DNA of 64,000 nucleotides, taken from NCBI RefSeq assembly GCF_000226115.1, contig NC_016458.1, positions 6,234,001-6,298,000 on the forward strand, given 5' to 3'. The translations under genes and the position numbers were made by a program. Under the pieces are notes generated by a model. That model made no database searches, had not been told where the DNA came from, and worked only from the letters and a program-made list of their open reading frames with translations. This DNA is from Thermothielavioides terrestris NRRL 8126. Its lineage: Eukaryota; Ascomycota; Sordariomycetes; Sordariales; Chaetomiaceae. Below are positions 37,962 to 49,171 of this stretch, piece by piece. Positions within the stretch are counted from its first letter, which is position 1. Each line of letters starts with the position of its first letter.

Positions 37962-39133
37962 GGTCCCCAAACTGCCACTCAGCACAGTTCGGTGGCCAAT
38001 ACCGTGATCGACGGATGTCAGGGTCGCTGGCGCTGACCACTGGTCCGACGGTAGACCCAACTGAAAATCGGGAATTGCGCGAAGTGGGGTCGGTATAGCA
38101 TGGTCAGTCAAGCGCAAGTGAGGCTGCGAGGCCCCCGAAACCCGGCATAAGCGGGGGTATTTTATGTGAGCGATCGAGATGGGGTTGCATCGTCAGCCAG
38201 GAGCTGCGTGGGGCCGAGCGTGCCGCATCTCGGTATGGTGGAGCCCACCCATGGACGGCAAGCAGCGCCTCTACGATGTATGCGCGCCCCTGGTACCGGA
38301 AAGACTTGGATCAGCATCACATTTGTATTCCATAGGTACTTTGTCATGTATGTATATACATACTGCGGTCAGGCGCACACGCACTCGCGTTTCAAGACGC
38401 CAAATACATTCACGCGTCTCGTTTCCCACTTCGGTCATCCCCTCTCAGTCACTGTTGCCCTCCATCTCTGTCCCTTGACGCCCTCGGTTCCCTCGTTCGA
38501 TACACCCGACGCCGACAGAGTCTCAGTTCAGACATCGACAAGCCTGCCTCGTCTGTAACCTTCCGCCAGACATTGTGCGGTGTCCACTGGTGAATCCTGA
38601 GTGCTGCGTATCCGGGCCGGCGTCGAGTTCTGAGAAAGCACTTCCGCGCAGATATGGAGCTGGCCAATTGACGAACTCACCACTCTCGGGGAATAGCTTG
38701 TCTGGTACCATGACCTCATGCCTTCAGCGTTCAGCCTTCAGCCGGCACACTTGAGGAGACCTACCTTATGTATCTACCTAAGTAGTTGGGTAGATCGCAA
38801 TGCCTGGAAAGGAAGACATCTGATCGGCCGACACTTCCCCCAACTCCTTCCTGTATGTATGGAAAGCGCTTGGAGTCCTGGATGGCAACCGAGTCTCGAG
38901 ATAGTTGGCTCATGCCCGCTCTTTCTTTTCACAGATTCGCCTTCGAGCTCGAGTGCTGCTCGACTTTCGGCCATGCCATCGGGAGCTCACGTACCCGGAG
39001 CTTTCAGCTCCCATCTTCCGACTCACTAAGGTGCACAGGGCTGGCCAGCTCTGCAGGACGGACCGAAACACCGCTGCCCGGCCCCAATACTTCGACCCTC
39101 CGAGCCGGACAACACGGCCGCATGTGGTCATTT

Positions 39134-39164
<31 letters not shown>

Positions 39165-39549
39165 GCCCCAAGCCAGATTTTTGGCCCCCACTGCTCGCGC
39201 CGCGACGCTGCGTTTTCCTGAAATTTTCTGCCTATGAACCCGCGCCAATTGAAAACAGTTTGTTCGGTGCTGGGCGGTTCCCGAGCCAATCATACTGGCA
39301 CTCTGCCGCCAGTTACTGTCGATCTCCGGGCGTGTCCCGTTTCAACTTGGTCAACGGAGTACGCTAGTTAGTGTACGAGAGAGCCTTATGTATGTACAGG
39401 AGGTCTTGGTCATGATGCGGCCGCACCTTGTAACAACGCTTCTCCTTCTTTCCCGCCTTCTCAGGCCTTTCCCTCCCATCTCTGATGCCTCTAATATGTC
39501 ATCCTAACCACCTCCCATCTTACTCCTTTCCTGGCACGCACCGATAATA
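37962..39549. other. intergenic region, no supported gene
   Basis: No frame has a domain or splice support. Besides the poly-C tract listed separately, there is a TATGTATGTATATACAT-type stretch near 38344-38361. CT-rich promoter-like sequence precedes the next gene. Confidence 0.6.
39137..39164 (+). repeat. poly-C homopolymer
   Basis: A run of 28 C bases with a further CCCC after one G. It is non-coding, and its length in the assembly is likely unreliable. Confidence 0.9.
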
Positions 39550-40542
39550 ATGGCCAGCGTTCTTGCCCGTCTTTCTCTTCTCTTGCTGGCTGTTGACCTA
39601 ACCGCTGGTCTGAATCGGTGCTACTACCCAAACACAAATGAGGCGACGGGCGACTTCCCCTGCGACCCCGATGCGGCGGTCAGCATGTGCTGCGGGGAGG
39701 GGTCCATGTGCCTTTCCAACAAGTCGTGCAAAGGGCCCAAGCAGAACATGATCCGGGGGTCATGTACGGATCAGACCTGGGAATCGCTTGACTGCCCTCT
39801 CTATTGCTACCTGGGTGAGTCAGTCGGTTCTTCGGACGTCAATTTCCCATCCATGCTTCCCATCCATGCTAACCTAGCTCGCAACGGAAAAGTCGCCAAC
39901 ATCGGCCCGGACCTGATCTCCTGCAGTAATGTCACCAAGAACCCCACGGATTTCTGCTGTGACAACGACGCTGGGTGTTGCGATTCGGGCATCGGGCGGT
40001 TCAGCCTGCTGCCCTCGGATCCCCAGCCATGGGCGACCTGGGACGGCACCAAGTCCCAGTACGTAGTGGTCAAGCCCCTTTCCCCGGCAACAGCGGCCAC
40101 CACAGGCACATCCACATCGATATCGACGTCCACATCCGTGCCCGCGACCACAACCACGACCGCAAGCCTCGCCGCATCGACCTCCTCGAGCGCGCTCGGC
40201 GCAGCCATAGCCCCAACCTTGGCCGCGTCACCCCAAGCCGGGGGATCGCCGAGCCTGTCCACCGCCGCGAAGGCCGGGATTGGAGTCGGCGCGGCCGTCG
40301 GCGCGGCCATGCTCGGCGTGATTGCGTTCTTGCTCTGGAAGCTGAACCAGAGCAAAAAGGAGAAGGTCGCGGGTCTGGCGGCTCAACAGCCGTCGTATTA
40401 TTCTGGGCAGCCACCACTGCAGCCAGGAGTGCACGAAGTGAAAGAATTGCCAACGGACGCGCGGTATATGGAGTTGGACGGATTGACGAGGCCTCGGGAG
40501 CCGACTGAGTTGCCGGACCAAGCTGTCTCTTCTCGGTGGTGA
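39550..40542 (+). CDS. cysteine-rich single-pass membrane protein
   Basis: Two exons, 39550-39814 and 39878-40542, give 309 aa. The 63-nt intron (GTGAGT, branch CTAAC, CTAG) is a multiple of three and has no stop, so an unspliced 330-aa form could also be read. A signal peptide (SVLARLSLLLLAVDLTAG) precedes a Cys-rich ectodomain (RCYYPN, FPCDPD, MCCGEGSMCLSN, RGSCTDQTWES, CPLYC, FCCDNDAGCCDSG), a family frequent in filamentous ascomycetes but functionally uncharacterised. A Ser/Thr-rich stalk, a TM segment (AGIGVGAAVGAAMLGVIAFLLW) and a short tail with YMEL follow. A cell-surface sensor or adhesin role is only a guess. Confidence 0.82.
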   Translation: MASVLARLSLLLLAVDLTAGLNRCYYPNTNEATGDFPCDPDAAVSMCCGEGSMCLSNKSCKGPKQNMIRGSCTDQTWESLDCPLYCYLGESVGSSDVNFPSMLPIHANLARNGKVANIGPDLISCSNVTKNPTDFCCDNDAGCCDSGIGRFSLLPSDPQPWATWDGTKSQYVVVKPLSPATAATTGTSTSISTSTSVPATTTTTASLAASTSSSALGAAIAPTLAASPQAGGSPSLSTAAKAGIGVGAAVGAAMLGVIAFLLWKLNQSKKEKVAGLAAQQPSYYSGQPPLQPGVHEVKELPTDARYMELDGLTRPREPTELPDQAVSSRW

Positions 40543-41316
40543 TCATGGAACGGTTGTTACTGAGGTATGTGCCGGGACGGAAGCCTCGCCGCCTCTGGTT
40601 CCAACCAGCGGATGATGGGACTCAACTGACTGATTTTACGGCACCTAAGCAGCATTGGTAGAGCTGGCTGTGACGCTTGTACATACCTGATTAGCCTCCG
40701 CCTCGGACGATGGGTGAACAACTCCAACACCGAAAATCCCAAATTCTTTTTCTGCACCAGGTTGTAGGTTGGGGTCAGAAAGCCTTGGCATGCTGATATT
40801 GCTTCACTCGACTGGGTGAGATATTAACGTTCTACTTCCTGTAGGTCTTGAGTAACCTCCGCAACCTCCCCAGCGCCTGCAAAAAAACACCGATGGGCCT
40901 TGGACGGGGCTCAAATCCGAAGATTAAAATCCGATCTCCAAAGTCGGCACATGATCCTAATTTACCCTCCATCGTACAGTCTGTACCCGACATCCGCTGG
41001 GTCACTATGCAGCGCGAGTTGCCTTGTGAGGTAACTCCACGTCCACGGTAGTCAGATAGCATTGTGCTCCCACACCGTCGCGCCCCGCAAATAAGCCGGC
41101 CACCACCTCAGCCCCTGAAACATGTAAGCAGAACTTGACAGAACCACCTGGAAACATCCAGAGACTTCGCCATGGTAGGCAACAAGTCTCAGACGGCGCG
41201 GCATTCAGGGGGTTGCTGGGAACTTTAAAAATCAGTTTTGGCCGTTCCTGCGAGTTCTGGCACAATCTCATCATCTTCCAAAGCCTGCTTTGAATATTGG
41301 TCAGCCATCGCACAGC
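40543..41316. other. intergenic region, no supported gene
   Basis: 3' flank of the surface protein and promoter of the GMC oxidoreductase. Only short unsupported frames are present. Confidence 0.6.
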
Positions 41317-43283
41317 ATGACGCCCGCCTTTGATTTTGTCATTGTCGGTGGCGGCACTGCCGGCCTGGTGCTGGCTGCCCGCCTTTCTGAGGACGCCAAC
41401 GTGCAGGTCCTGGTTCTCGAGGCCGGGGATGACCTCTCGACCGATGCCCGAGTCAACGTTCCCGCTATGTGGCCCCAGTTGCAGGGCACCGAGACTGATT
41501 GGCAGCTCAAGACGGAGCCGCAGGTAAGCCATGTTGTCCTGGCTAATCATCTACATACGCCGGCCCGTTACTGACATTGCTTGCCATCTAGGGAGCGCTG
41601 GGCAATCGGGAGCTCGTCATCGCGCAGGGACGCCTTCTCGGCGGCTCCAGCGCGCTGAACGCCATGAACTTTGTCGTCGGCGCCAGAGAGGACCTGGATG
41701 CTTGGGCCAAACTTGGCAACCCAGGCTGGGACTGGGAGAACTTCTCCAAGTACCTGAAGCGGACCTACACCGTGACCGCGGGATCCGAAACCGTCAACGA
41801 CGGCGCCATTCAGACCCACATTCCCGACGAAGAAACCAAGTGGCCCAAGGTCTGGCGCGACACCTTGGCGGGCCTCGGCTACTCGGTCGACAACGACCCC
41901 GTTTCGGGCGACATCTGTGGCGCCGTCATGTACCCGGACGCCATCGATCCCAAGACCAAGACGAGGAGCTTCGCCGGCAATGCGTACCTCGCTCCCGCAC
42001 GGGACCGTCCCAACCTGACCGTATGGACCGGAGCCACGGTGGACCGGATCCTGTTTGACCATACGGCCGAGGGCATCGTCGCCACCGGCGTGCAGTATTT
42101 CACCAGGGACGGCAAGCTCGACACCGTCGCCGCGCGCAAGGAAGTTATCCTTTCGGCCGGCGTCTTTCACTCGCCCAAGATCCTGGAGCAGTCAGGCATT
42201 GGGGATGCAAAGCTGCTGCAGTCTCTCGGCATCGACGTGGTCGTGGATAATCCATACGTAGGCGAGAACCTGCAGCACCACCCTATAAGCTTGCTCTCGT
42301 TCGAGACGGTCGACGACGGCAAAGAAGGTTTCGACACCCTCGATGCCATCGCCAGGCAGGACCCGGCCGCCGTCGGCGCCGCCATGGAGGCCTACACCAC
42401 ACAGCAGCGCGGCCCGTTCTCCAAGACCAACTGCAACACAATGGCCCACCTTCCGTTCCCGGGCATCGACACTGACGCCGGTAAGCGGGAACTGCAGGAG
42501 CTGCTGGACCAGTTCCTCCCGCCCGCGGCAGCCTCTTCCTCCTCCTCCTCCCTCGGAGGCAAAGCCACGCCGGCCTACACCGAAGCAGCCGAGTCCTTCG
42601 TGCGCTCGGTGCTGACCTCCCCGACCGCCGCATCGGGCTACTACGTCGCCATCCCGGTCCGCGCCCACCCGGGGCCCTCCGGCCGCATGGTGCCCGCGCC
42701 CGCGGACAGTTCCGAGCGATACTTCACCGTCGCCGTCCTGCTCACCCGCCCGCTGTCGCGCGGCTCGGTGCACCTGACCGCCGCCGCCGCCGACCCAGCC
42801 AGCCCGGGCCACAGCCACAACGACAACAACCGCAGCAACAACTTCAAGCTGTCCATCAACCCCAACTACCTCGCGCACCCGCTCGACCTAGAAATCCTCG
42901 CGCGGCACGTGCGCTTCCTGGCAGGCACGCTGGCGCGGGCGGAGCCGCTGGCGAGCCGGCTGCGGCAGGACGCGGGGGGCAAGCGGACGCCGCCGGGGTG
43001 GTGGTGGGCGGCGGACGGGACGTTCGCGGGGGCGGCGGACGCGGAGGCGGCGAAGCGGTTCCTGCGCGAGACGGCGGTCGCGTCGACGCTGTACGCGGGC
43101 ACGTGCGCCATGATGCCGCGGGCCATGGGCGGCGTGGTGGACGCGGCGCTGCGGGTGCACGGCACGCGCAACCTGCGCGTGGTGGACGCCAGCGTGATGC
43201 CCTTCATCACGCGCGGGGACACCATGGCGACGGTGTACGGCATTGCGGAGAAGGCGGCGGCGGGGATTCGGGAGGGGCTGTGA
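41317..43283 (+). CDS. GMC-family FAD oxidoreductase
   Basis: Two exons, 41317-41523 and 41592-43283, are joined across a 68-nt intron (GTAAGC ... ATCTAG), giving 632 aa. The Rossmann motif IVGGGTAGLVLAARLSE plus LEAG lies at the N-terminus. GRLLGGSSALNAMN is the GMC signature 1 region, and ILSAGVFHSPKILEQSGIG is signature 2. The C-terminal substrate half includes RVVDASVMPFITRGDTMATVYGIAEKAA. There is no signal peptide, so it is probably intracellular. The position usually held by the active-site histidine before GTC reads STLYAGTCAMM, and the second position reads TRGDTM, so typical alcohol-oxidase chemistry is uncertain. A Ser-rich and a Gly/Pro insert lengthen the protein. Confidence 0.9.
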
Positions 43284-43614
43284 GTGGCCCGGGGAGGACT
43301 GGATATTTGCTTTTCGAGGGAAGTGAGAGTGGGATGGATCAATGGGATGGATGGCTTTCTCTATTAGCTACCGCGGGTGACCGAAGACACACGCGGATTG
43401 GACATGATTTTTCCCCTCCGTAACCGTCCGCCTCGAAAAGCGTCTCAAAAATCGTGACTCGAGTAGATAATGCTCGACTGTTGTTGATTCCCTGGCGAGC
43501 TGCGGAAGCAACATCCGCGCCGACCGCGGATGTCCTCCACGCTCAACCCAACCTCCCAACCCGTCCAACACCCCCGGAAAACCCCCTCTCGTATTATCCC
43601 ACGCTTCACACCCT
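43284..43614. other. short intergenic region between convergent genes
   Basis: Between the GMC gene and the Dap1-like gene. It should hold the two 3' UTRs; nothing else is seen. Confidence 0.6.
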
Positions 43615-44268
43615 TCACTCCGCCTTCTCCTCCCCCTTCCCCTCCTCCCCGACCGCCACCAACCTCCCTACAACGAGGTATTTCTCCTCAAACCTCTGCT
43701 CCCACCCCTTCAGCGCCTCCAACTGGTCGGGGCCCAGATCGTCCAGCGGGTCCAGCGGCCCGTCCAGGTCCTTGGTCAGCATGGACTCGTCGAAGCTGCC
43801 GCAGGCGAGGCCGCGCGAGGCGTCGCGGCCGGCGAAGTTGGCGTAGGGCCCGCCGGGGCCGTAGAAGTTGCGGCCGCGCGAGACGTCGAACACGCGGCCG
43901 CGCACGGCGAGGTAGACGGGGCCGCCGTTCTCGCCGTTGTACGGCAGCAGCGTGCGCGGCGTGAAGGTGCGGAAGACGATCGCGGGCGGTTCTTTGGGCA
44001 CCTGCGCCGCGGCGGCGGAGGAGGGCCCGGGGCGGAGCAGGAAGGCGTAGGCTGTGTAGAGGAGGACGCAGAGCAGGAGGGCGTTGAGCGGGGTCAGGAA
44101 GGCGCTGGGGGTGGGTGAGAGTCGTTAGCTTTGTTCATCATATTCTTTGCGTAGTGCGGCTGCTTTTGGCGGAGGGAGAGGGAGAAAGGGCATGGCGAAA
44201 AGGGCGTACTTAGACGCCGCCTCCTGGTTGGAGACGGCCTGCGCTACGCGCTGCTGGACGTAATCCAT
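43615..44268 (-). CDS. dap1: Dap1/MAPR-type cytochrome b5-like heme-binding membrane protein
   Basis: Two exons, 44268-44210 and 44104-43615, are joined across a 105-nt intron (GTACGC, branch CTAAC, CCCCAG), giving 182 aa. The start reads MDYVQQRVAQAVSNQEAAS. A TM helix follows (LNALLLCVLLYTAYAFLL), then the cytochrome b5-like domain: RTFTPRTLLPYNGENGGPVYLAVRG, FDVSRGRNFYGPGGPYANFAGRDASRGLACGSF, ending LKGWEQRFEEKYLVVGRL. Yeast Dap1 and mammalian PGRMC1 bind heme through a Tyr in this fold and support cytochrome P450s such as Erg11 in the ER. The acidic/Glu-Lys tail is typical. Confidence 0.9.
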
Positions 44269-45310
44269 GTTGAGCCGAAGCGAGGTCTGGGGCTTGCAAA
44301 CTGCGCGCCGGATGCGATGGGTAAGCCGTGACAGTGGGAAGGCAGATAAGAATCGTCAAAGTGCCCGCCGCCGGATATCGAGACGCGGAGATGTTCGGGC
44401 GATGGCGTGCAAGCTGCCGGAAGCTTCGGTGAATCTCGCTGCTCCCCACTGCGATTCCGAAGTGCCAGGGATTCGGAGTCCGGTTTCCCAGAGCTGGTGG
44501 GGTCGGGTTCGAAAAGCAAAGGTGGAGCACGGGCCAAGCATCGACTTGTCGTTTGCTGCAAGAACCCCCAAACAGGAAACCCAGGGTCTAATTTCGTTGA
44601 TCCAATTGATGAGGTGTGTTAACGTTGGAGCGTGTAGCCAAGGACAGGTAAAGAAAACCGCACACCAATGTATCGCAGTTAGATAAATCAGCGGAAAACA
44701 GTAATGTTCTGCCGGCTACTGGCGACTTGCCCATCGATCATGGGGCATAATGGACACTCGTGTGGAAGCATCGATGGAAACCCGCTAACGTAAACAATGA
44801 ATTGGCAATGCTTCCGCATCCGCGGTTCGAATCTCGATAGCTATCTCCAAGTTCCAAGCTGGCTTGGTGATACAGATCAGGAGAGTACATACACCCTCCA
44901 TGCCGCCGAAGAGCGCATCTCAGATCTGCCTGGCCCCGATTGAGAGCGCAGTCCGAGAAAGGGGTGTCGGTGGGTTTGTTCCCAGTGCAAAGTGATTGAA
45001 GCCGAATGGTACGTATCGGATTGGTTTCTACCTGGCTTATGAACACGGAAGGTGTGACGTCGCGACTGGATGCGGTTCCTGGCTGACTGAGCCGCTGAGG
45101 TCATTCCTCATTGCCGCCCCCGCAAGCAGCTTGGCAGCAGGCGCTCGATGACGCTTCGAGCTTGCCTAGGAGCACCAGGAAAACTGGGACCAGCGTTTCA
45201 CGCCCATTCCTCCTTTATCTTTCCCACATCTCCTTCCTGGCGATCAGCTTCTGTGAATACAGGCATCAACTAAGTGGCCCAGTCTAGTTCGTTCCCACCC
45301 GCATACCAAG
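44269..45310. other. intergenic region, no supported gene
   Basis: Divergent promoter region between the Dap1-like gene and the small protein gene at 45311. No gene or RNA is recognised. Confidence 0.55.
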
Positions 45311-45736
45311 ATGGATTACATCAACAAGGCCATTGGTTCCCACCACCCAGGTGGGCAGCAGCAGCCGCCGCAGGGGCAACAGGCCCAGCCGTCCGGCTCG
45401 GGTAACCTGATGGGTCGGCTGCAGGGCATGGCCGGCGGCGGACCGCAGGGCGAGAAGCATGAGGACGCGCTGGACAAAGGTGCGTTCTTTCCAATCTCCA
45501 TCTCTCTTCAGGTCGCTCCCCCACCTCAATGCCCCAGGACATGAGCTAATGCTCTCGACGTACTGTTGCACGGGCAAGGCATCGATTGGGTGCAGGAGCA
45601 TGTGTTCAAGCAGGGCCCGCAGAGCAACGAGAGCGCGGCCGAGCAGGCCAAGGACAAGTTCATCGCCCAGAATGTCCGCGAGCAGTACCAGAAGGCGACG
45701 GGCAAGGAGTTTCCCGTCAAGGAGAAGAGGGGCTGA
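45311..45736 (+). CDS. small Gln/Gly-rich protein with helical C-terminus, unknown function
   Basis: Two exons, 45311-45479 and 45579-45736, are joined across a 99-nt intron (GTGCGT ... GGCAAG), giving 108 aa. The N-terminal half is Gln/Pro/Gly-rich (MDYINKAIGSHHPGGQQQ). The C-terminal half is charged and helical (IDWVQEHVFKQGPQSNESAAEQAKDKFIAQNV, then VREQYQKATGKEFPVKEK). Such small proteins starting MDYINKA are familiar in ascomycete proteomes, but I cannot name a function. There is no signal peptide or transmembrane helix, so it is probably soluble. Confidence 0.75.
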
Positions 45737-46777
45737 GAAGGAGGGCTGGAGAGAAGAAGCTTGAACTGTTCTGGTTTGAAATTCCAACGACAATTGGGAG
45801 GTGGGCCTTTAGAGCTTCGTTCTCCTGTTGTATCCAAGCCAATTCGAAGTCCTTTTCGTCTATCGTCTGCTTCATCTTCCGACATAAGAGCTGTCGTATA
45901 CAGTGACCTTGTTGTCGGATGGCCAAGCTCTCAAGGTTGCCCTGGAGGTCTGACTTCTTACGATTCGGGCTCCTGATCTACAACAGCAGACTGGCTAGTT
46001 GACCCGGATGCCAGTAGGGTCTGAAAAATTGTGGGTGAAAGTGCGTTGTTCTGTCTAAGATGCAGTGGCCATGCCAGGCGCCACAAATGCCATACAAGGG
46101 CCCATCACGGATACCGAAGCTCCTTCCTTCAGGTCCATGGACGTACTATGTAGGTAGTTGATCAATCTGCGCCCAGTCAGTGGGGAGAACACGGCGGCGC
46201 CGCCAAGTAAGCATTCGAGGACACTCAATGATAGGCGACACCGTGAGCCAACTCTCCCAGTCGGGCCTGGATCTGCCGCAAAACCAGCAAGGAAAGGAAG
46301 CGCCACAGAGAAAGAAAAGAGAAAGAAAGAAAAAAGAAGAAAAAAAGGGGGGAGGGGGGAAGAAAAAGAGAGAAAATAAAAAAAAAAAAAAGAAAAAGAA
46401 GAAAGGAAGCAAAAAGAGAGAGAGATTGCAAAAGTATCAAAAAGAGAGAGAGAGGGAGAAAAACCCGGCCATCAACACCTAAGAATCCTGCACTAACTCT
46501 GCCCGTGTTGTGTGACAGAGGGGGTTATCTGCAAGAGACTCAGAATCCACGCGGGGCTACCAGTCTCCGGTTCCGGTCCAGCTCAAGCTCCGCTCCGGCC
46601 TCGGACCATGATCTCGCCCCCTCATGCCGCTCCGGGGCATGCTCCACCGACCGGACCATCGGGCATTGCCGGTCCGGGCTCCCGAACGCCCGCTGGCCAG
46701 CACTATCCGCCGCAGACGCTCCAGGCAATTAAAAACAGGCCGCCACAACCCTGGTCCATAGCCGTGACGGGAAGCCT
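45737..46777. other. intergenic region with long purine tract
   Basis: About 46309-46452 is an almost pure A/G stretch on the plus strand. The reading frames across it are Lys/Glu/Arg low complexity and not genes. The region leads into the ankyrin pseudogene. Confidence 0.6.
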
Positions 46778-47424
46778 TCAGCTGTCATCGATGTGGACCA
46801 CCGAACCGTGCCTCGCGAGGGCCTCAACGATATTGTGGTTCCATCTGTTGCTGATGGCAAGCAACAAGGGCATGGGCGGGGTCGGCCTGACGCCCAACTT
46901 GAGAAGGCGTCGCACGATCGTGGCTTTCATTCGTCTCACTGCCTCTCCCAAGTCGAGCTCGCCGAAGTCGACGGTTGTCTTGTCTCCCAGCTCAACGCGG
47001 TCCTTGAGACGTTGCTGGGAAACTAGCGGCGCTCGGTGCTCTCAGACCCTTTCGGCGGACTCGAGGAGGGTTTACACCCAAGTCGCAAATATCCTTGCCC
47101 ATCTCATCCCGCACTCTCCGGAGTGCTGATGCCACGTACACAGGGTGTCGGTGTGCACGGTGTCGATGTGCATCATCTCGAGATGGATCGTCTCGGACCT
47201 CGGGCGGCAGCTTTTCAATGAACTCAGAAACCCTTCGATTCGTGCGAGTATACCACTCTTGGCGATCCACGGGCGCGGGCTGAACCATCCAACGGGCGGA
47301 CGGTTGGTCGGGAGTAGCGCCCACCGCAGGGAGGCGCTCGCACGTTTCAAGATCGGCATCCCAGAAGGCGTGTTCCATCATCCATGACCGACATCAGACA
47401 TGGGCCATTGGCGTCGCTTCCTCA

Positions 47425-47571
47425 GGATGGCGTAGCGGTAGGCGGTTGACGCGTGCGGTTATCTCAAATCTATACCTGAGAGTCCCTGATCCCCTCGCGG
47501 GTAGCTCTACTCATATCAGCCACTAGGAGGTGGCCGCACACCCCATGTTCGACTTGGGGTTCAGATGAATC

Positions 47572-47620
<49 letters not shown>
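47425..47620 (+). mobile_element. SINE-like element, copy A, T-tailed
   Basis: About 150 bp is followed by 46 consecutive T bases. It is closely similar to copy B at 47698, including GGATGGCG(T/C)AGCGGTAGG at the left end and TATACCTGAGAGTCCCT in the middle. The left end resembles a tRNA D-arm/Pol III A box (TGGCGYAGCGGTAGG). A weak B-box-like GGGTTCAG lies before the tail. No clear target-site duplication was found by eye. A tRNA-derived SINE is inferred, not proven. Confidence 0.5.
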
Positions 47621-47621
<1 letters not shown>

Positions 47622-47697
47622 GGGAATTTTTTTCCCGACCGCTTTGCTGCTGCGGGGCTATAGTCTCCGTTTCAGAATCACATATTCAACACAATCC

Positions 47698-47837
47698 GGA
47701 TGGCGCAGCGGTAGGTGGTTGAAGCGTGCGGTTATCTCAAACTTATACCTGAGAGTCCCTAATCCCTCGCGGGTAGCTTTACCCATATCAGCCACTGGCC
47801 GCCCACACCCCATCTTCGACTTCGGGTTCAGGCGCAT

Positions 47838-47872
<35 letters not shown>
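47698..47872 (+). mobile_element. SINE-like element, copy B, T-tailed
   Basis: Second copy, same orientation, ending in 32 T bases. Relative to copy A it has scattered substitutions and lacks a few bases near GCCACT(AGGAGGT)GGCC. The A-box-like TGGCGCAGCGGTAGG is intact. Both copies lie inside the decayed ankyrin gene, separated by 77 bp. Confidence 0.5.
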
Positions 47873-47873
<1 letters not shown>

Positions 47874-49171
47874 ATCGCCTTTTATGCCCTGTTCAACTTC
47901 CTCATTCCTCCCAGTGCTCGCGGCCACACTCCGCTTCCTGTTGCACCCTCCCCTCTCATGCCTGATATTTACCTTACGATCATCCCGCAGCATGCGGAAA
48001 CTCTGCAAGGTGAGCTGGTTTCCCCGCATGTTCGGCTGATCGATTCACGGGTATCATCTTGGCTTCCGGGTTCACGCCGCGCTCAAGCAGCAGGGGCACT
48101 ATCTGGCTTTTGTCCACCGGGGTAATCCACAGCAGCGACTCTGAGGGTGGGAGAAGATTTCCTCTGAAACAATAGGCCGTACAAAGGCGGGGGAGGGGCG
48201 CATTTCCCCTGGCGTCCGCTTGGTTTACATCGGCACCATTCTGCACCAGGAGGTTAACGCAAGCCCTTAGCTCGGGACATCCACCCTCATACGGGTCAAA
48301 GGGGGATGGGACCATGGCTCTGAGGGGGGGCTTTGCCCCAAGGAGCGACGTGGTTTGCATGCGGCGAATCTTAGGATGGGAGGGCAGCAGCTCCCGCTGT
48401 AAGCGAAGACTGCGGCAAGTGGCGACACCCCATCCCGGCCTGGCAGGTTGACTGGGGCCCCGTGCTTGATCAGCTCACCAACGACACCAGATAGGCTGTT
48501 GTTTAGGGGCAGAAAGTGTCAGCAAAGGATGACAGTGGCTGGGGTGCTTGGACTCGCCGGACACTTGCTGATTCGCCTCAGCCCATGCATACCAGAGGCG
48601 GCGGAGGGCCTCGAAAAACCGGACTCGACCCGAGGTTGACATCCCCTGCTAACAACTTGGAGACCAAGGCGAGGCGGCGGTGTGCTTCCGCGTTATATGT
48701 CTCCCATTCTTTGGTAGGCTTCAACTGCCAAGTTTGAGACAGCGTGTTTGACATCAGGTCTATACGGGAGAGCTGAGGGTCCGCATAGGGGAGAGCGGGC
48801 GGGGATGTCGATCGGCCAGATCCCAGGGACAGGGAGGTGTGCGCTCTCCAACTCAGGACGGACATCGTAGGGGGCGGCGTACAAAACGACGTTCAACTGG
48901 CCCCGCGATCGATCAACGCCACAGCGCTGGAACAATTTCGGGCAACGCAGGCGTCTCTTCGCAGTGGCCACGCGGCCAAACTGCGCAGCCCAGTGGATGA
49001 GGAACGGGCGTCGATCGGCGACCTGATCATCCAGGTACGGCATGACGAGTGAGTAGAACCCTCGGTACGTCGCGGCGAGGGCAGCCAGGCTCCGTTCGCT
49101 GTCGCCGCCGGCCATTGAACTCAACGATGCAAGGAGAAAACTTCCGGAGGAAGGCTTGCGAACGAGGCCAT

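Larger units (their letters stand above)
46778..49171 (-). pseudogene. F-box/ankyrin-repeat protein pseudogene
   Basis: Starting at the ATG 49171-49169, the minus strand reads MASFASLPPEVF, hits a stop in frame after a few codons, and continues in another frame as ERSLAALAATYRGFYSLVM then FLIHWAAQFGRVATAKRR, an F-box-like head running into ankyrin. Further ankyrin pieces appear in changing frames: AEAHRRLALVSKLLA (about 48670), GELIKHGAPVNLPGRDGVSP (about 48450), CVNLLVQNGADVNQADARGN (about 48220), QIVPLLLERGVNPEAK (about 48080) and VRRLLKLGVRPTPP ... NIVEALARHG (about 46870). Stops and frameshifts separate them, and two SINE-like copies sit inside. It is a decayed member of the expanded fungal ankyrin families. 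Exon borders cannot be drawn. Confidence 0.7.

Noticed and set aside
47575..47872. Poly-T tracts as cloning or assembly junctions
   Set aside because: Each tract ends a repeated ~150-bp unit in the same orientation, which favours retroposed tails over random artefact.
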